Part shown: one piece after another, positions 23,032 to 34,028 of the stretch
Position numbering within the stretch: the stretch's first letter is position 1
Layout of the letters: each line of letters begins with the position of its first letter
Assembly (NCBI RefSeq): GCF_902167145.1
Contig: NC_050101.1
Coordinates: 134,508,990-134,572,989 of the forward strand
Direction of reading: 5' to 3'
Source of the DNA: Zea mays
Taxonomy: Eukaryota; Streptophyta; Magnoliopsida; Poales; Poaceae
Length of the DNA stretch: 64,000 nt
Notes under the pieces: model-generated
Databases searched by the model: none
Told to the model about the DNA's origin: nothing
Seen by the model: only the letters and a program-made list of their open reading frames with translations
Made by a program: the position numbers and the translations under genes

Positions 23032-24274
23032 CACTAGTACAAAAAAGCTTTATGCCTGTTGTGAGGTATAATTTTTACAGGCGGGTTTGGTTATCGAGCA
23101 TCAGTGAAAATAAATTGGCCGTCCCGACTCAAGAACCGCCTAGTGGAAACACTTTTTCGCTGGTGGTTTTACAAATAAAATCTCTAGTAGAAATCGTATT
23201 TGTATTGGCGGTTACTTAAGAAAATTGCATGTAGAAATCACTTGAACTCAATTTTTTTGAGTTTTTCCAATGACCTTGTATGAAAAATCCACCAAAAATA
23301 AAGTTGTAGATCTCTAAAAGTTATGAAACTTTGTAGTTGACAAGTTTTTTATATCATTTGGGTTATCAAATTTTCATCTTAATTTGATATATTTTAAAAT
23401 ACAAATTTTGTAAACAAACTCGAATGGAAAAAGTAACAAAATAAAAGTTGTTTAACTTTGTAGTTGACAACTTTTTGGTTTGAATTTGTTTATAGCCTCA
23501 AACAATCAATTTATACTTGTTTGTTCTAACGTGTGGGCAACAAATGCAATCCAGACACAAGAGATGGGTGGAGTGGTAGAAGAGTCTACGTTGTCATGTA
23601 GTGTGTGAATTTTGCACAAAAAATGCCGCGACTTGCAATTTGCGGGTGGGGCCTTCTCTAATTATTTTTTTTCTGTTTTGAAAACCCAATTTATGTTTCC
23701 TAGCCCCGTTTGGATCCCTCAAATTGGATTCTATTCTAATATTTGTAATATAGGTATAGATCAATTAAACTAATATGGTTTTATACACAATATATTTATA
23801 TACTACCGTTGTTTATATGAGGGAGATATTTATGTATTATATTTCTACTATAGGTGAGCGAGCCAAAGGGCATGTCATAAATTGCAGATTAGAATCATAG
23901 ACTAGTGTGATACATAAAATCAATTTCCACTCCCTCATCGTATGAATTTGAGATAGTCTTATATCTAAACTTTAGAAAGTGGTGAAATGTCAAATTCCAA
24001 ACCAAATAACCTACCATATTAAGAAAATTTCAATTCCTTTAAAATGAAGGGATCCAAATGGCCCCTAAAAGATTTGTACTAGCGGTTTTGTTACAACAAC
24101 CGATACTGTTATTTTTCTTAGCTTAACCGATAGTGGAAATCGATTTCTACTGGAGATTCTCAATTAACTACCTGTGAAAAGAAACATTTTTATTAACCTC
24201 TACCACTAGCGGTTCTAAAAAACGACAGTACAAATAGGTTAATAACCGCCTCTACATGACTTCTTGTACTAGTG
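23032..24274. mobile_element. Non-autonomous CACTA (En/Spm) element, 1243 bp, TSD aca
   Basis: Terminal repeats are cactagtacaaaaaagc and, inverted at the right end, cactagtacaagaag. Both ends are flanked by the 3-bp duplication aca (23029-23031 and 24275-24277). Subterminal words such as ggcggttactt and accgcctctac repeat near both ends, typical for CACTA transposase binding. There is no transposase; a separate MITE at 23703-24064 sits inside. Confidence 0.85.
23703..24064. mobile_element. MITE, 362 bp, TSD cta, nested in the CACTA element
   Basis: The ends are gccccgtttggatccctc and the inverted match gggccatttggatccctt, flanked by cta at 23700-23702 and 24065-24067. AT-rich and non-coding. 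It resembles PIF/Harbinger-type MITEs and is a different family from the pair at 20656 and 26542. Confidence 0.75.
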
Positions 24275-24708
24275 ACAGTTGCACTAGATGTGAGATGGGA
24301 TAAGTATTTCAATAGTAGGACTATATGTAATTGAACAGATTAACAGCATGCGGCACTACAAAGTGGTGTATATATAAAACACTGAAAAAACAGCGAAACG
24401 TAACCTTAAGCGATCATATATAGCTTTACAAACGACATCGACCACAAAGCTATTTTGAACCAATCAGATGCACATGTTACTCTTTCATTGCAACAAAATG
24501 CAATATGGAAACTGAATACATCCCTGAATGAAAAGTAGATGAATAAATAAGGGTAAGATGAAATAGACCACGAGTACTTTGACACGCGACGACAGGTGCA
24601 CGCACGCATGCAGCAGCAAGCACACGCGTTCCATTCGATGACGACGGACCAAGACGACGACGGCGACGATGCATACCCAGCCTGCACTGTATTGTCTCGA
24701 AAAACAAG

Positions 24709-25347
24709 TTAACCGCTGCCGCCGAGCACACTCTTGAGCTTCTTCACCTGCGCGTCGTCCAAGAAGGTGACCTTCTCCACGACGGCGGACGGGAGGTTGT
24801 TGGCAAAGAGCGCAAAGTCGGTGATCTGCAGGCCGGGGTTGGGGCTGCTGAAGGCGACGAGGCCCACGGCAGCGCCGGTGCCGGCGTTGTACTGGTAGTG
24901 GAGCAGGCCCTGGGGGAACACCATGATGTCGCCGGCGTACAGCGTCTTGGTGTAGACGGTGTTGGAGCCGGAGCTGATGAAGCCGGCGGCGACGGTGCCC
25001 TGGGTCACGAAGAGGAGCTCTGAGCCCGCCGGGTGGGTGTGCAGCGGCACGACGCCGCCCACCTCGATGTCGAGCCTGGCCGCAGAGATGCCAAGCCCGT
25101 TGACGCCCGGGAACTGGCCCACGAAGGCCGGGGTCACGGCGGCCTTGATGAGTGGGTTTATTTTGCCCTGGCCGGCCAGGCCGTGGAAGTAGAAGTCGTT
25201 GGCGGTGACGCTGGACTTGCACGGGTACCCCGCCGGCGTGTCGCTGCAGGTCAGGTCGGCGACGCAGAAGTCCTGCGTCAGGGCTAGGGAGGCCAAGGGC
25301 ATCAGGAGGAAGGAGACGAGCACGCAGAGCAACACCATTTTGGCCAT
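24709..25347 (-). CDS. Germin-like protein (ABP19/20-type, single exon)
   Basis: An intact 212-residue frame, the usual germin-like length. Residues 1-22 ([19 protein letters not shown]...) form a signal peptide, so the protein is secreted to the apoplast. The cupin has both germin boxes: [20 protein letters not shown] holds the metal ligands His-x-His and Glu, and [16 protein letters not shown] holds the fourth His. Cysteines near residues 28 and 34 (FCVADLTC), plus one at 43, fit the conserved N-terminal disulfide region. Germin-like proteins form manganese-binding rings; some have superoxide dismutase activity, others are structural or receptor-like. The [20 protein letters not shown] start resembles the ABP19/ABP20 subgroup, often intronless as here. 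A TATA box lies about 90 bp upstream. The coding part is much GC-richer than its transposon surroundings. Specific activity cannot be read from sequence. Confidence 0.95.
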   Translation of the reverse strand: MAKMVLLCVLVSFLLMPLASLALTQDFCVADLTCSDTPAGYPCKSSVTANDFYFHGLAGQGKINPLIKAAVTPAFVGQFPGVNGLGISAARLDIEVGGVVPLHTHPAGSELLFVTQGTVAAGFISSGSNTVYTKTLYAGDIMVFPQGLLHYQYNAGTGAAVGLVAFSSPNPGLQITDFALFANNLPSAVVEKVTFLDDAQVKKLKSVLGGSG

Positions 25348-25437
25348 GGCAACGGCTTACAGCAGCTAGCTAGCTCGAGATAGCTTTACCCGAGTGTGTG
25401 TGTATCTGTTGCATTGTAGACTTGGAGCTAGGGCCTC

Positions 25438-25446
25438 TTTATATAG
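25438..25446 (-). promoter_or_regulatory. TATA box of the germin-like gene
   Basis: The minus strand reads ctatataaa, 91-99 bp upstream of the ATG at 25347, followed by a short leader containing gctagctagct. Confidence 0.75.
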
Positions 25447-26541
25447 GAAGAAGGAAGAAGGGCGTAGTGTATCAGTGATTCAGTGTATGTGTATATGCAC
25501 GCAGAGGAAAAAATGACAGCGCGCGTACGTTAACTGCTGTTAACGTACGTGAGTGAAATTTGGTTAGGATGAGAGGCATGCGGCTAGTGTTCGTCGGCAT
25601 GGCGCTGCTAGGGATATTTGGACGAAAGGAGGCAATAGACAAGCGTTGCCAGCTGGTGCATGCAATGTCCTCCAGGATGGAAGAAATGGGACCAGAGCTT
25701 TGATGAGCAAAAGGCCTCGTCTTGCTCTGCATTGTTACATTGATCGGGACGGGCTATGGATAGGACACGCGATACATTTTTTTACGAAGATAGCGATATG
25801 CTCCCGACTAGACCAGCACTCTACAGAAAAACGACAGTTTACTGCGATTAATATAGTATTGGATGGCCAAAATACAAAGCCCATCGAAAATAAATCTATT
25901 ATTTTCGACGGTCTATTATTGTTTAGTTGTAAAAAATAAAGTATTTTTTGGCAGTTATTGGAGTCTGCTGAAAATAACAGATTTATTTTGGTGTCTTGAG
26001 GCTCATCGTCAAAAATATAGTCTAATTTTTTTAGGATTGTAGGCTGGCCAACCAAAAAATAAGAGGCTATTTAGTGGTTAAATCCTAACCGTCGATCCAA
26101 AATAATAATGGTCTATAAATCGTGCTCGTATCTATCCTCATCTTATGTCCGACGGCCTCCACTAAACCATCGGACATAAGAGAAGTGACCCCATTAACAA
26201 CCGGTAATACCGTTATCGAGGTTAAATGCTGACGGTCTCTTTCGGCCATCAGACATAGCTTATTTTCGACGACCGCCGTCGGAAATAAGTTTATTTCTGA
26301 CCCGTTACGACCGAGAGACAGGTACCGTTGGAAATAAGCTTTCAGTCATCAAAAATAAGCTATTTCCGACGGCTTAGTGCTTATGTCCGACGACTTTGGC
26401 CGTCGGAAATGTAGGGTTTTATTGTTGTGGTCGCTGCTCGTCTTCTACACTTATGCCCTCCCCATCACGTCGTCATCACCTGCCTGACCACTTGTTGCCC
26501 ATCCCTCGTGCTCGCTCCTACTCTTGCACCTACCTACCATC

Positions 26542-26856
26542 GGGCCTGTTTGGTTCAGCTTTTTTCTGACCAGCTTTTCTGAGAATCTGGTTGTGAGGAG
26601 AATCTGGCTGTGGGGAGAATCTGAGTATTATTAGGATTACGTGCGGAGGAAGATAAAGATGTTCATAGGGCTCATGATCTAGAAAGTGACGGATTCCTAC
26701 TATTGCAACAACTCAACCGATTATATGTTTATGTTGATTTTGAATAGTTTTTACCTAAACGAATTTTATAGAAGCTGGCTGAAAAGCTGACGCGTTTGGC
26801 AGTCCGCAGCAGCTTTTGGTGGCCAGAAGCTGCAAAAAGCTGAAACAAACAGGGGC
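26542..26856. mobile_element. MITE, 315 bp, TSD atc (copy 2)
   Basis: Same family as 20656-20968: starts gggcctgtttggttcagc, ends with inverted gcccctgtttgtttcagc, and is flanked by atc at 26539-26541 and 26857-26859. It sits in the GC-rich left part of the CACTA element. Confidence 0.8.
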
Positions 26857-27418
26857 ATCGTCTTGTCGCGCCCGTCCCCATCTCGTTAGACCGCACAGTG
26901 CCAGGCGACCGCCCGCCACCACGCAACCATCTGCCCGCACCCCTTAGCCACGCCGCGCGCCTGTGCATACTCGCCATCACTGTCACACCATCTGTATAAA
27001 AAAATGTGTATGATTATTAAACTATTTTGATATTAAACTAGTACTGTAATGAAACATATGCATCATCTGGTTTGGTCGGAACTTATTACATGCGTGACAT
27101 GTGAGGTTTATCAATCTAGAATTGTCATTTTTGGGCAGACTGTGACTAATATAGCATGATATTTATGACGAACTATGTGGTTCGAACGAAATTCCGACAG
27201 TATAACCTAGCTACATTGTTCTCTACTGCATCATATTTCAGGAGTGCAGGTGCAGAACAACATGTTTATGGTGTCAAAATTTTATTCGAAACCTACAGGC
27301 TCGTCATAAATTCGTGTTGAGTCAGTTACACCTGGGTGGGTTTAGGACATATCCTTACCTATAGATAATGTAAAACAATCATCATTTTATATTTTGCTTT
27401 ATTCTATAGTTTCAATTA

Positions 27419-29858
27419 TGGCTGAGTATTGTCGGTGGATGTATGATGGTTGGAATAAAAGTCAGGCTCACTCAGCTGAATGCATATCTAAGACTAGCAC
27501 AATCGTGTCATCTCTTTATCGACTATCGATTAGATCTGGTGTCTATGCAGAAACTGTCAAAATGCAAAGTTATCTGATAAGGTCACAATGAGTAAACACC
27601 TATGTCACATTGAAGATTATGAAATGAGGGTCTTTCATGGTGATAAATACACCACAATTATAGCAGAAGAGGAAGAGAATGATAGTGCAAGCATTTATAA
27701 GATGGACGAGATGCTCGAATATATGTAGCCAAAATTTAACCTAAACACTAAGGATGAGTTGACACCAGAGGAGTTTCTCCGACTTCTAGAAGCTTCAAAA
27801 GAGCTGTTACACCCACACAAGAGTGACCTTACTCATTTTTGTGATCCACTTCATGGCTATTAAGTCCATTTGTTTTCTTCAACAATTCCTACAACAAGCT
27901 TGTAAAATTATTTAGGGGTGTCCTTTCGAAGCCTCGTAAATTGCCCAAGTTTGTACCAATCCAAATAACTACTCAAAGGGCTTGATATGCATTATCAAAA
28001 GATTGATGTCGATCTAGATAATTCCATGCTTCTCTAGAAGAACCACAAGAAAGAAAACAAGTGCATAAAATGTGGCAAAATGTACATCGATGTTATAAAT
28101 GATGAGGGTGAAACAGTGACAATAGAGGTTGCACATAAGCAACTTTGTTATAGGCCATTACACTTTAACTGAAATGATTATTTTTGTAAAAAAGAATGTC
28201 CATGCACTTGCGGTGGCATAAAGAAGATGAGAAGGAGAACAAGGAAGTGATGGTTCACCCTTTAGATGAAGACATGTGGAAGGCTCTAGACAATGTTGAT
28301 CCATAGTATGCTGAGGATGCAAGAAGTGTTCACATTGAGCAACCACTAATGGCTTCACATCTTTTGGCCAAATCACTGCATCTTACTAATGTTGGCCCGT
28401 GTTTGCTATTCCATACAACCTTCCTCCATCTATTTGCATAAAGTATGAATTTATATTTCTTTTCCTTGTCATACCAAATCTTGGAACATCCTAAACCAAA
28501 ACTCAACATCATGCTAAAATACTAGATTGAAGAATTGAAAGAGATGTGGAAAGAAATCAAATCCTATGACAGACACAAAATGCAGAAATTCACCTGTTTA
28601 GGTTGCATAAATATGGTCAGTTCATGGTTTCCTTTCCAATGTCATTTTCTCCCTATGGAGTGTTCATGGCAAATTGACTTGATCAATATGTGGTGCTGAC
28701 ACTGATTGTTTCTTCCTTGCCTTTGGTGGGAAGATTTGCGACTAAGATTATCATAGATATTGTTTATAACCAAAACACATCTTTAGATGGCAGAAGGATA
28801 GCTTTAGGAAAGACACTATCATAAAAAAGAGGCTAGCAAAATGTCTAAGTGGGCAACATTGCTGATAATTTGAACAAACTAATTGTAAATGAAGAAGAGG
28901 AAGGGTACATTGGATTTCGAGTGGAGCACAACTACTCTTATATATGTGGAATATGGGAGCTTCCATATGCTAACACATTGATTCTAATGCATAGCATTGA
29001 TGTTATGCATCAGGAACATAATATTGCCGAAAGCATCATAAGCACGTGCATGGATAAGAGCAATATAAAAGATAATGATAAGGTTCGAAGAGATTAAGCT
29101 GAGATTTTTAATCGTTAAACACTTGAGCTCATCGATAGCGGGGGTAAACCATGCGCTCCATTTTTTCTTAAACATAAAGATAAAAAGTAAGTGCTAAGAT
29201 GGATGAAAAAATTGAAATTCCCTATGGTTACGTTGTAGGATTGAAATGAGTTGTCAACGTAAAGAAATAAAAATTTAATTGTTTAAAGAGTTATGGTTAC
29301 CACATAATAATAGAAAGTCGACTGGTTGTAATGTTTCAAGGGTAGCTTGAGGATAATGTGTGGAAAGTGATAGCAGAGCTAAGTTTGTTCTAGCTCTGTG
29401 CTAAAGAAATCAAGAAGGATATGATAGAAAAGTTGAGAAAGATATATGAATGCTTATATGTAAATTGGAAAACATTTTCCAATAGGGTTTTTAATCCAAT
29501 GGAGTATGTTCTTGTTTGTCTTACTTATGAAGTTAAGGTTTGTGGGCTGTGGTGTATGTATCATATTGAAAGGGCCCTCAAACATCTTAGTGTGATGGCT
29601 GTTAATAAGGCCAGAGCTGATGGCTCTATCGCTAAAGCATTTTTGTGTAGGAAGATGCCATACTTCTCTAGTGTACATTTTATGGGCCAACATAATGTCA
29701 ATGCACCTACAACACAATATAATGTGGATGGTGATTCTCCTATCAGTGACCTAAAACAATTTCAATGGAGGGGCAGAGTTGCTAGTAGTAGCATCACGAC
29801 CTACTATCATATTCAAGAAGAAAGATTGTATGTTTGCTTTACATGTATACCAATATGA
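27419..29858 (+). pseudogene. CACTA TNP2 transposase pseudogene
   Basis: The remnant starts with MAEYCRWMYDGWNKSQAHSA, like the transposase-associated N-terminal domain of CACTA proteins. After many stops and frame changes come stretches such as HPLDEDMWKALDN, VHGKLT and GGKIC (28210-28740), then LPYANTLILMHSIDVMHQEH with AESIISTCMD (28950-29060), then MYHIERALKHLSVMAVNKAR and QFQWRGRVASSS (29550-29810). This is the order of blocks in TNP2, the transposase that cuts CACTA ends. At least six disruptions make it inactive. Downstream (29860-30150) a short SYERVVVRSYGRYEDN-like segment remains before the next insertion. Confidence 0.8.
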
Positions 29859-30333
29859 AAGATATGGAACCGTATTTCATGTAGATATCTATTATAGTGA
29901 GTATGATGAACAAAATTGGCCATCTATATGTGATGGTGTGGGATAAATAGAGGTCCTAATTTCATTGATTGGCTTTGATCTTATGTATACTATTTTCATA
30001 ATTCATGTTTCCATCCTCTCATATAGCAATGGTTTTTATCCATTAACTTCATATTATTTCTAGGGCATAAAAGATTTTGATGTTCATGATCACTTGTGGG
30101 AACTATCCTATGAAAGGGTGGTTGTTAGAAGCTATGGTCGGTATGAAGACAATGGCTGAGGAAAGGAATGATCAAACCTAAAGGGGGTGAACTAGAACAA
30201 CTATTTTTTGCACTAGTATATATCCTCTATTTTCCCTTAAACAAAACATATGAAGATAACCAAGCATTTATAATTGTAGCTTAGGTTTTGTAAATGTTGC
30301 TATCTCTACCACCAAACGAATCTTGTAACCTAG

Positions 30334-31580
30334 TGAAAGGGAAATGTGCCCTTGGGCCATTTCTAAGTATTTTGGTGACTGAGTGTCCAACACAAGTGCT
30401 TAAGTGATAAACTATGCCAAATTGTGGATAAGGTGCAAATCAATATAAAGGTATGATTCTAGACTTAGTACATTGGTTTTTGTATACTAACATGTTTGTC
30501 TAAGTGCTAGAATAAGAGAAAATTCAATTTGAAAAGCTTGGCTCGAAGCAGCCAAAAGTCTGCTCAGTCTAGGTACACCGGACTGTCCGGTGGTGCACCG
30601 GACAGTGTCCGGTGCGCCAGACTGGCTCTGGCGAACTGGCCGCTCTCGGGAAATCGTCGGCGGCGTACGACTAAAATTCACCGGACTGTCCGGTGTGCAC
30701 CGGACTGTCCGATGAGCCAACAGTCGGCCGGGCCAACGGTCGGCCGCGTAATCCGCGCGCGACGCGTGGCAGAGCCAATGGTCAGAAGGGGGCACCGGAC
30801 TGTCCGGTGTGCACCGGACAGTGTCCGGTGCGCCAACGGCTCTGAAACTCCAACGGTCGGCTTCGCCAAAGAAGGAAAGAAATCCGCACCGGACAGTGTC
30901 CGGTGGTGCACCGGACTGTCCGGTGCGCTAGGCGACAGAAGGCAAGAATTGCCTTCCTGGAATGCTCTCAACGGCTCCTAGCTGCCTTGGGGCTATAAAA
31001 GGGACCCCTAGGCGCATGGAGGAGAACACCAAGCAACATTTGAGCATTGTTGATCATTCACACTTCATTCTTGCACACTTGTTCGACATTCTTAGTGATT
31101 TGAGCTCCGTTCTAGTGAGAACCTTGTGATACTCTTTTGAGCTCAAGTCTTGGTCCTGTGTGTGCGTATTTGCTGTGGATTTGAGTGTGTTGCTTCCCTC
31201 CCTTACTCTAGTGCTTCATTGTGATTCTTATTGTAAGGGCGAGAGACTCCAAGTTGTGGAGATTCCTCGCAAACGGGAAAGAGTAAAGTAAAGAAGAACA
31301 CCGTGGTATTCAAGTTGATCATTGGATCACTTGAGAGGAGTTGAGTGCAACTCTCGTCCGTTGGGACGCCACAACGTGGAGTAGGCAAGTGTTATACTTG
31401 GCCGAACCACGGGATAAATCCTCGTGTCTCTTGTGCTTGTCCTTATTGTGTCTATTGTGCTTCACAAGAGCTCTCCTCTCTACTCACTTGATTTCATTGA
31501 TCTAACTCTTAATCAAGTTTGTGGTGTTAAGTTTTAAGTTTTACAGGATCACCTATTCACCCCCCCTCTAGGTGCTCTCA
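30334..31580 (+). repeat. 5' LTR of the Ji-like element
   Basis: Runs from TGAAAGGG to ...gtgctctca. It holds a cluster of caccggactgtccggtg and caccggacagtgtccggtg palindromes (30587-30930) in U3 and a TATA box, ctataaaag, at 30993-31001. Confidence 0.92.
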
Positions 31581-31582
31581 AT

Positions 31583-31594
31583 TGGTATCGGAGC
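31583..31594 (+). other. Primer-binding site (initiator Met tRNA)
   Basis: The sequence tggtatcggagc lies two bases after the LTR and is complementary, with one mismatch to the usual tggtatcagagc, to the 3' end of tRNA-iMet. Confidence 0.85.
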
Positions 31595-31630
31595 CGTTCT
31601 CTTCAAGAAAGGGACTAATCGCCCGAAGAG

Positions 31631-34021
31631 ATGGATCCTAAGGGCAAGGGGATGGTGGTCAATGATAAGGAGAAGGAGTCCTTCGTCAATGATCCAAAGG
31701 ATGACAAGCCTACTGACTCAGGCTCTAGCCACAAAAGAAAAGACGGGAGGAAGAAGAAAACAAGGCGTATCAAGGAGATAGTCTACTACGACAGCGACGA
31801 ATCTTCCTCTTCCCAAAAGGACGACGACAATGACTACGAGAAAAGGAAGACGATTAATTCAAACTTTTCTTTTGATTATTCTCGTATTCCGCAAAGTTCC
31901 AATGCTCATTTGCTTTCCATTCCCCTCGGTAAACCCCCCACTTTGATGGAAAGGACTACGGATTTTGGAGTCACAAAATGTGTAGCCACTTGTTCTCCCT
32001 CCATCGAAGTATATGGGAGATAGTAGAAAATGGAATGCACTTTGATATTACGGATAGTCCCATGTTCATTAATGAGCAAATTCACAAAAATGCACAAGCT
32101 ACTACTGTTCTTCTAGCTTCATTGTGCAGGGATGAATACCATAAGGTGAGCGGCTTGGATAACGCCAAGCAGATTTGGGACACTCTCAAAATCTCACATG
32201 AGGGGAACAACGTCACCATGCTCACCAAGATGGAGTTGGTGGAGGGCGAACTTGGGAGATTCGCAATGATTAGGGGCGAGGAGCCAACCCAAACGTACAA
32301 CCGGCTCAAGACCCTCGTCAACAAAATAAGAAGCTATAGAAGCACGCGATGGACGGACCACGACGTCGTCCGCCTAATGCTAAGGTCTTTTACTGTCCTT
32401 GATTCACATCTTGTGAACAATATTCGTGAGAATCCTAGGTACACCAAGATGACGCCTGAGGAGATCCTTGGAAAGTTTGTAAGCGGGATGATCAAGGAGG
32501 CAAGATACGTTGACGATGCATTGAACGGCCCAATCCACGAGCCTCAAACCATTGCTCTCAAAGCAACGAGGAGCAAGGACACCTAGAAAGGTGGCACAAG
32601 TTGAGGCGGCGGGACTCAATGAGGAAGAGATGGCCCTCATCATTAAGCGTTTCAAGACGGCGCTAAGGGGTCGCAAGGAGCATCCCAACAAGACCAAGAC
32701 GAAGGGGAAGCGCTCATGCTTCAAATGTGGTAAGATTGGTCATTTTATCGCTAATTGTCCCGATAATGATAGTGACCAGGAACAAGGGAACAAGAGGGAA
32801 AAGAAGAAGGCTTACAAGAAGGCTAAGGGCGAGGCACACCTTGGAAAGGAGTGGGACTCGGATTGTTCGTCGTCCGACTCCGACAACGAAGGACTCGCCG
32901 CCACCGCCTTCAACAAGTCGGCCCTCTTCCCCAACGAGCATCACACCTGCCTCATGGCAAGGGAAAAGAAGGTAAGCACGCGTGATACTAGTACTTACGC
33001 TTCCTCAAGTGATGAAGAATCTAGCGATGATGAAATAAATTATTCATGTTTATTCAAGGGCCTAGATAGAACTAAGGTTGATAAGATTAATGAATTAATT
33101 GATGCCTTGAATGATAAAAATAGGTTATTAGAAAAGCAAGAGGATCTTTTGTATGAAGAACATGATAAGTTTGTAGAGGCACAAAAATCCCTTGCTTTAG
33201 AAATTAGAAGAAATGAAATGCTTTCTTGTGAATTGTCTACATGCCATGACTCTATTTCTAGTTTAAAGAGCATGAATGATGATTTGAATGCTAAGTTAGA
33301 AATAGCTAGTAAAACAAACTCTCGTGAAGAACATGTTATGATTTGCAATAGGTGCAAAGATTTTAATGTTGATGCTTGTAGTGAACACCTAGTTTGCATT
33401 TCTAAACTAAATGATGAAGTGGCTAGTCTTAATGCTCAACTTAAGACTAGCAAAAATGATTTTGATAAACTAAAATTTGCAAGGGATGCCTACACGGTTG
33501 GTAGACACCCCTCAATTAAGGATGGGCTTGGCTTCAAGAGGGAAGCCAAGAACTTGACAAGTCATAAGGCTCCCATCTCCATCAAGGAGAAAGGGAAGGC
33601 CCCTATGGCAAATAGTATTCAAAAGAACCATGCTTTCTTATACCATGATAGGAGATATTCTAGGAATGTTCATCATGATAGAAGTTGCAATGATGTTGTT
33701 TCACATGCTTATGATTCAAATGCAATGTTTGCTTCAAGTTTTTCTATGATGTATGATAGAAGTTTGGCTAGGAAAAATGTCGTTCATCATATGCCTAGAA
33801 GAAATATTGTTCATGTTCCTAGGAAAGTAATAAATGAACCTTCTACAATTTATTATGCTTGCAATGCTTCCTTTGCTATTTGTAGAAAGGATAAGAAGGT
33901 AATTGCTAGGAAATTAGGGGCCAAATGTAAGGGAGACAAGACTTGCATTTGGGTCCCTAAGACTATTGTAACTAACCTTGTAGGACCCAACATGAGTTGG
34001 GTACCTAAGACCCAAGCCTAA
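31631..34021 (+). pseudogene. gag: gag of the Ji-like element (frameshifted)
   Basis: It begins MDPKGKGMVVNDKEKESFVN. The capsid-like UBN2 region (IWDTLKISHEGNN..., TYNRLKTLVNKIR) continues one frame over after a single-base loss near 31943. A second frame change follows the TAG at 32584-32586, and the frame 32552-34021 carries the zinc knuckle CFKCGKIGHFIANC (near 32718) and a long coiled-coil part typical of Sirevirus Gag. Gag packages the RNA into virus-like particles. With two breaks, no full Gag can be made. The stop is seven bases before the open pol frame. Confidence 0.88.
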
Positions 34022-34028
34022 ATTTTCC

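Noticed and set aside
24485..25222. 245-residue frame opposite in phase to the germin-like gene
   Set aside because: Arg-rich shadow of the germin-like coding sequence with no ATG context or domain; the germin frame explains the region.
30529..30981. Frames up to 150 residues in the Sirevirus LTRs (also 38219-38497, 43598-43945, 51783-52130, 59265-59768)
   Set aside because: Translation of the palindromic LTR repeats (RTVRCAPDSVRC-type text) appearing in several frames; not proteins.
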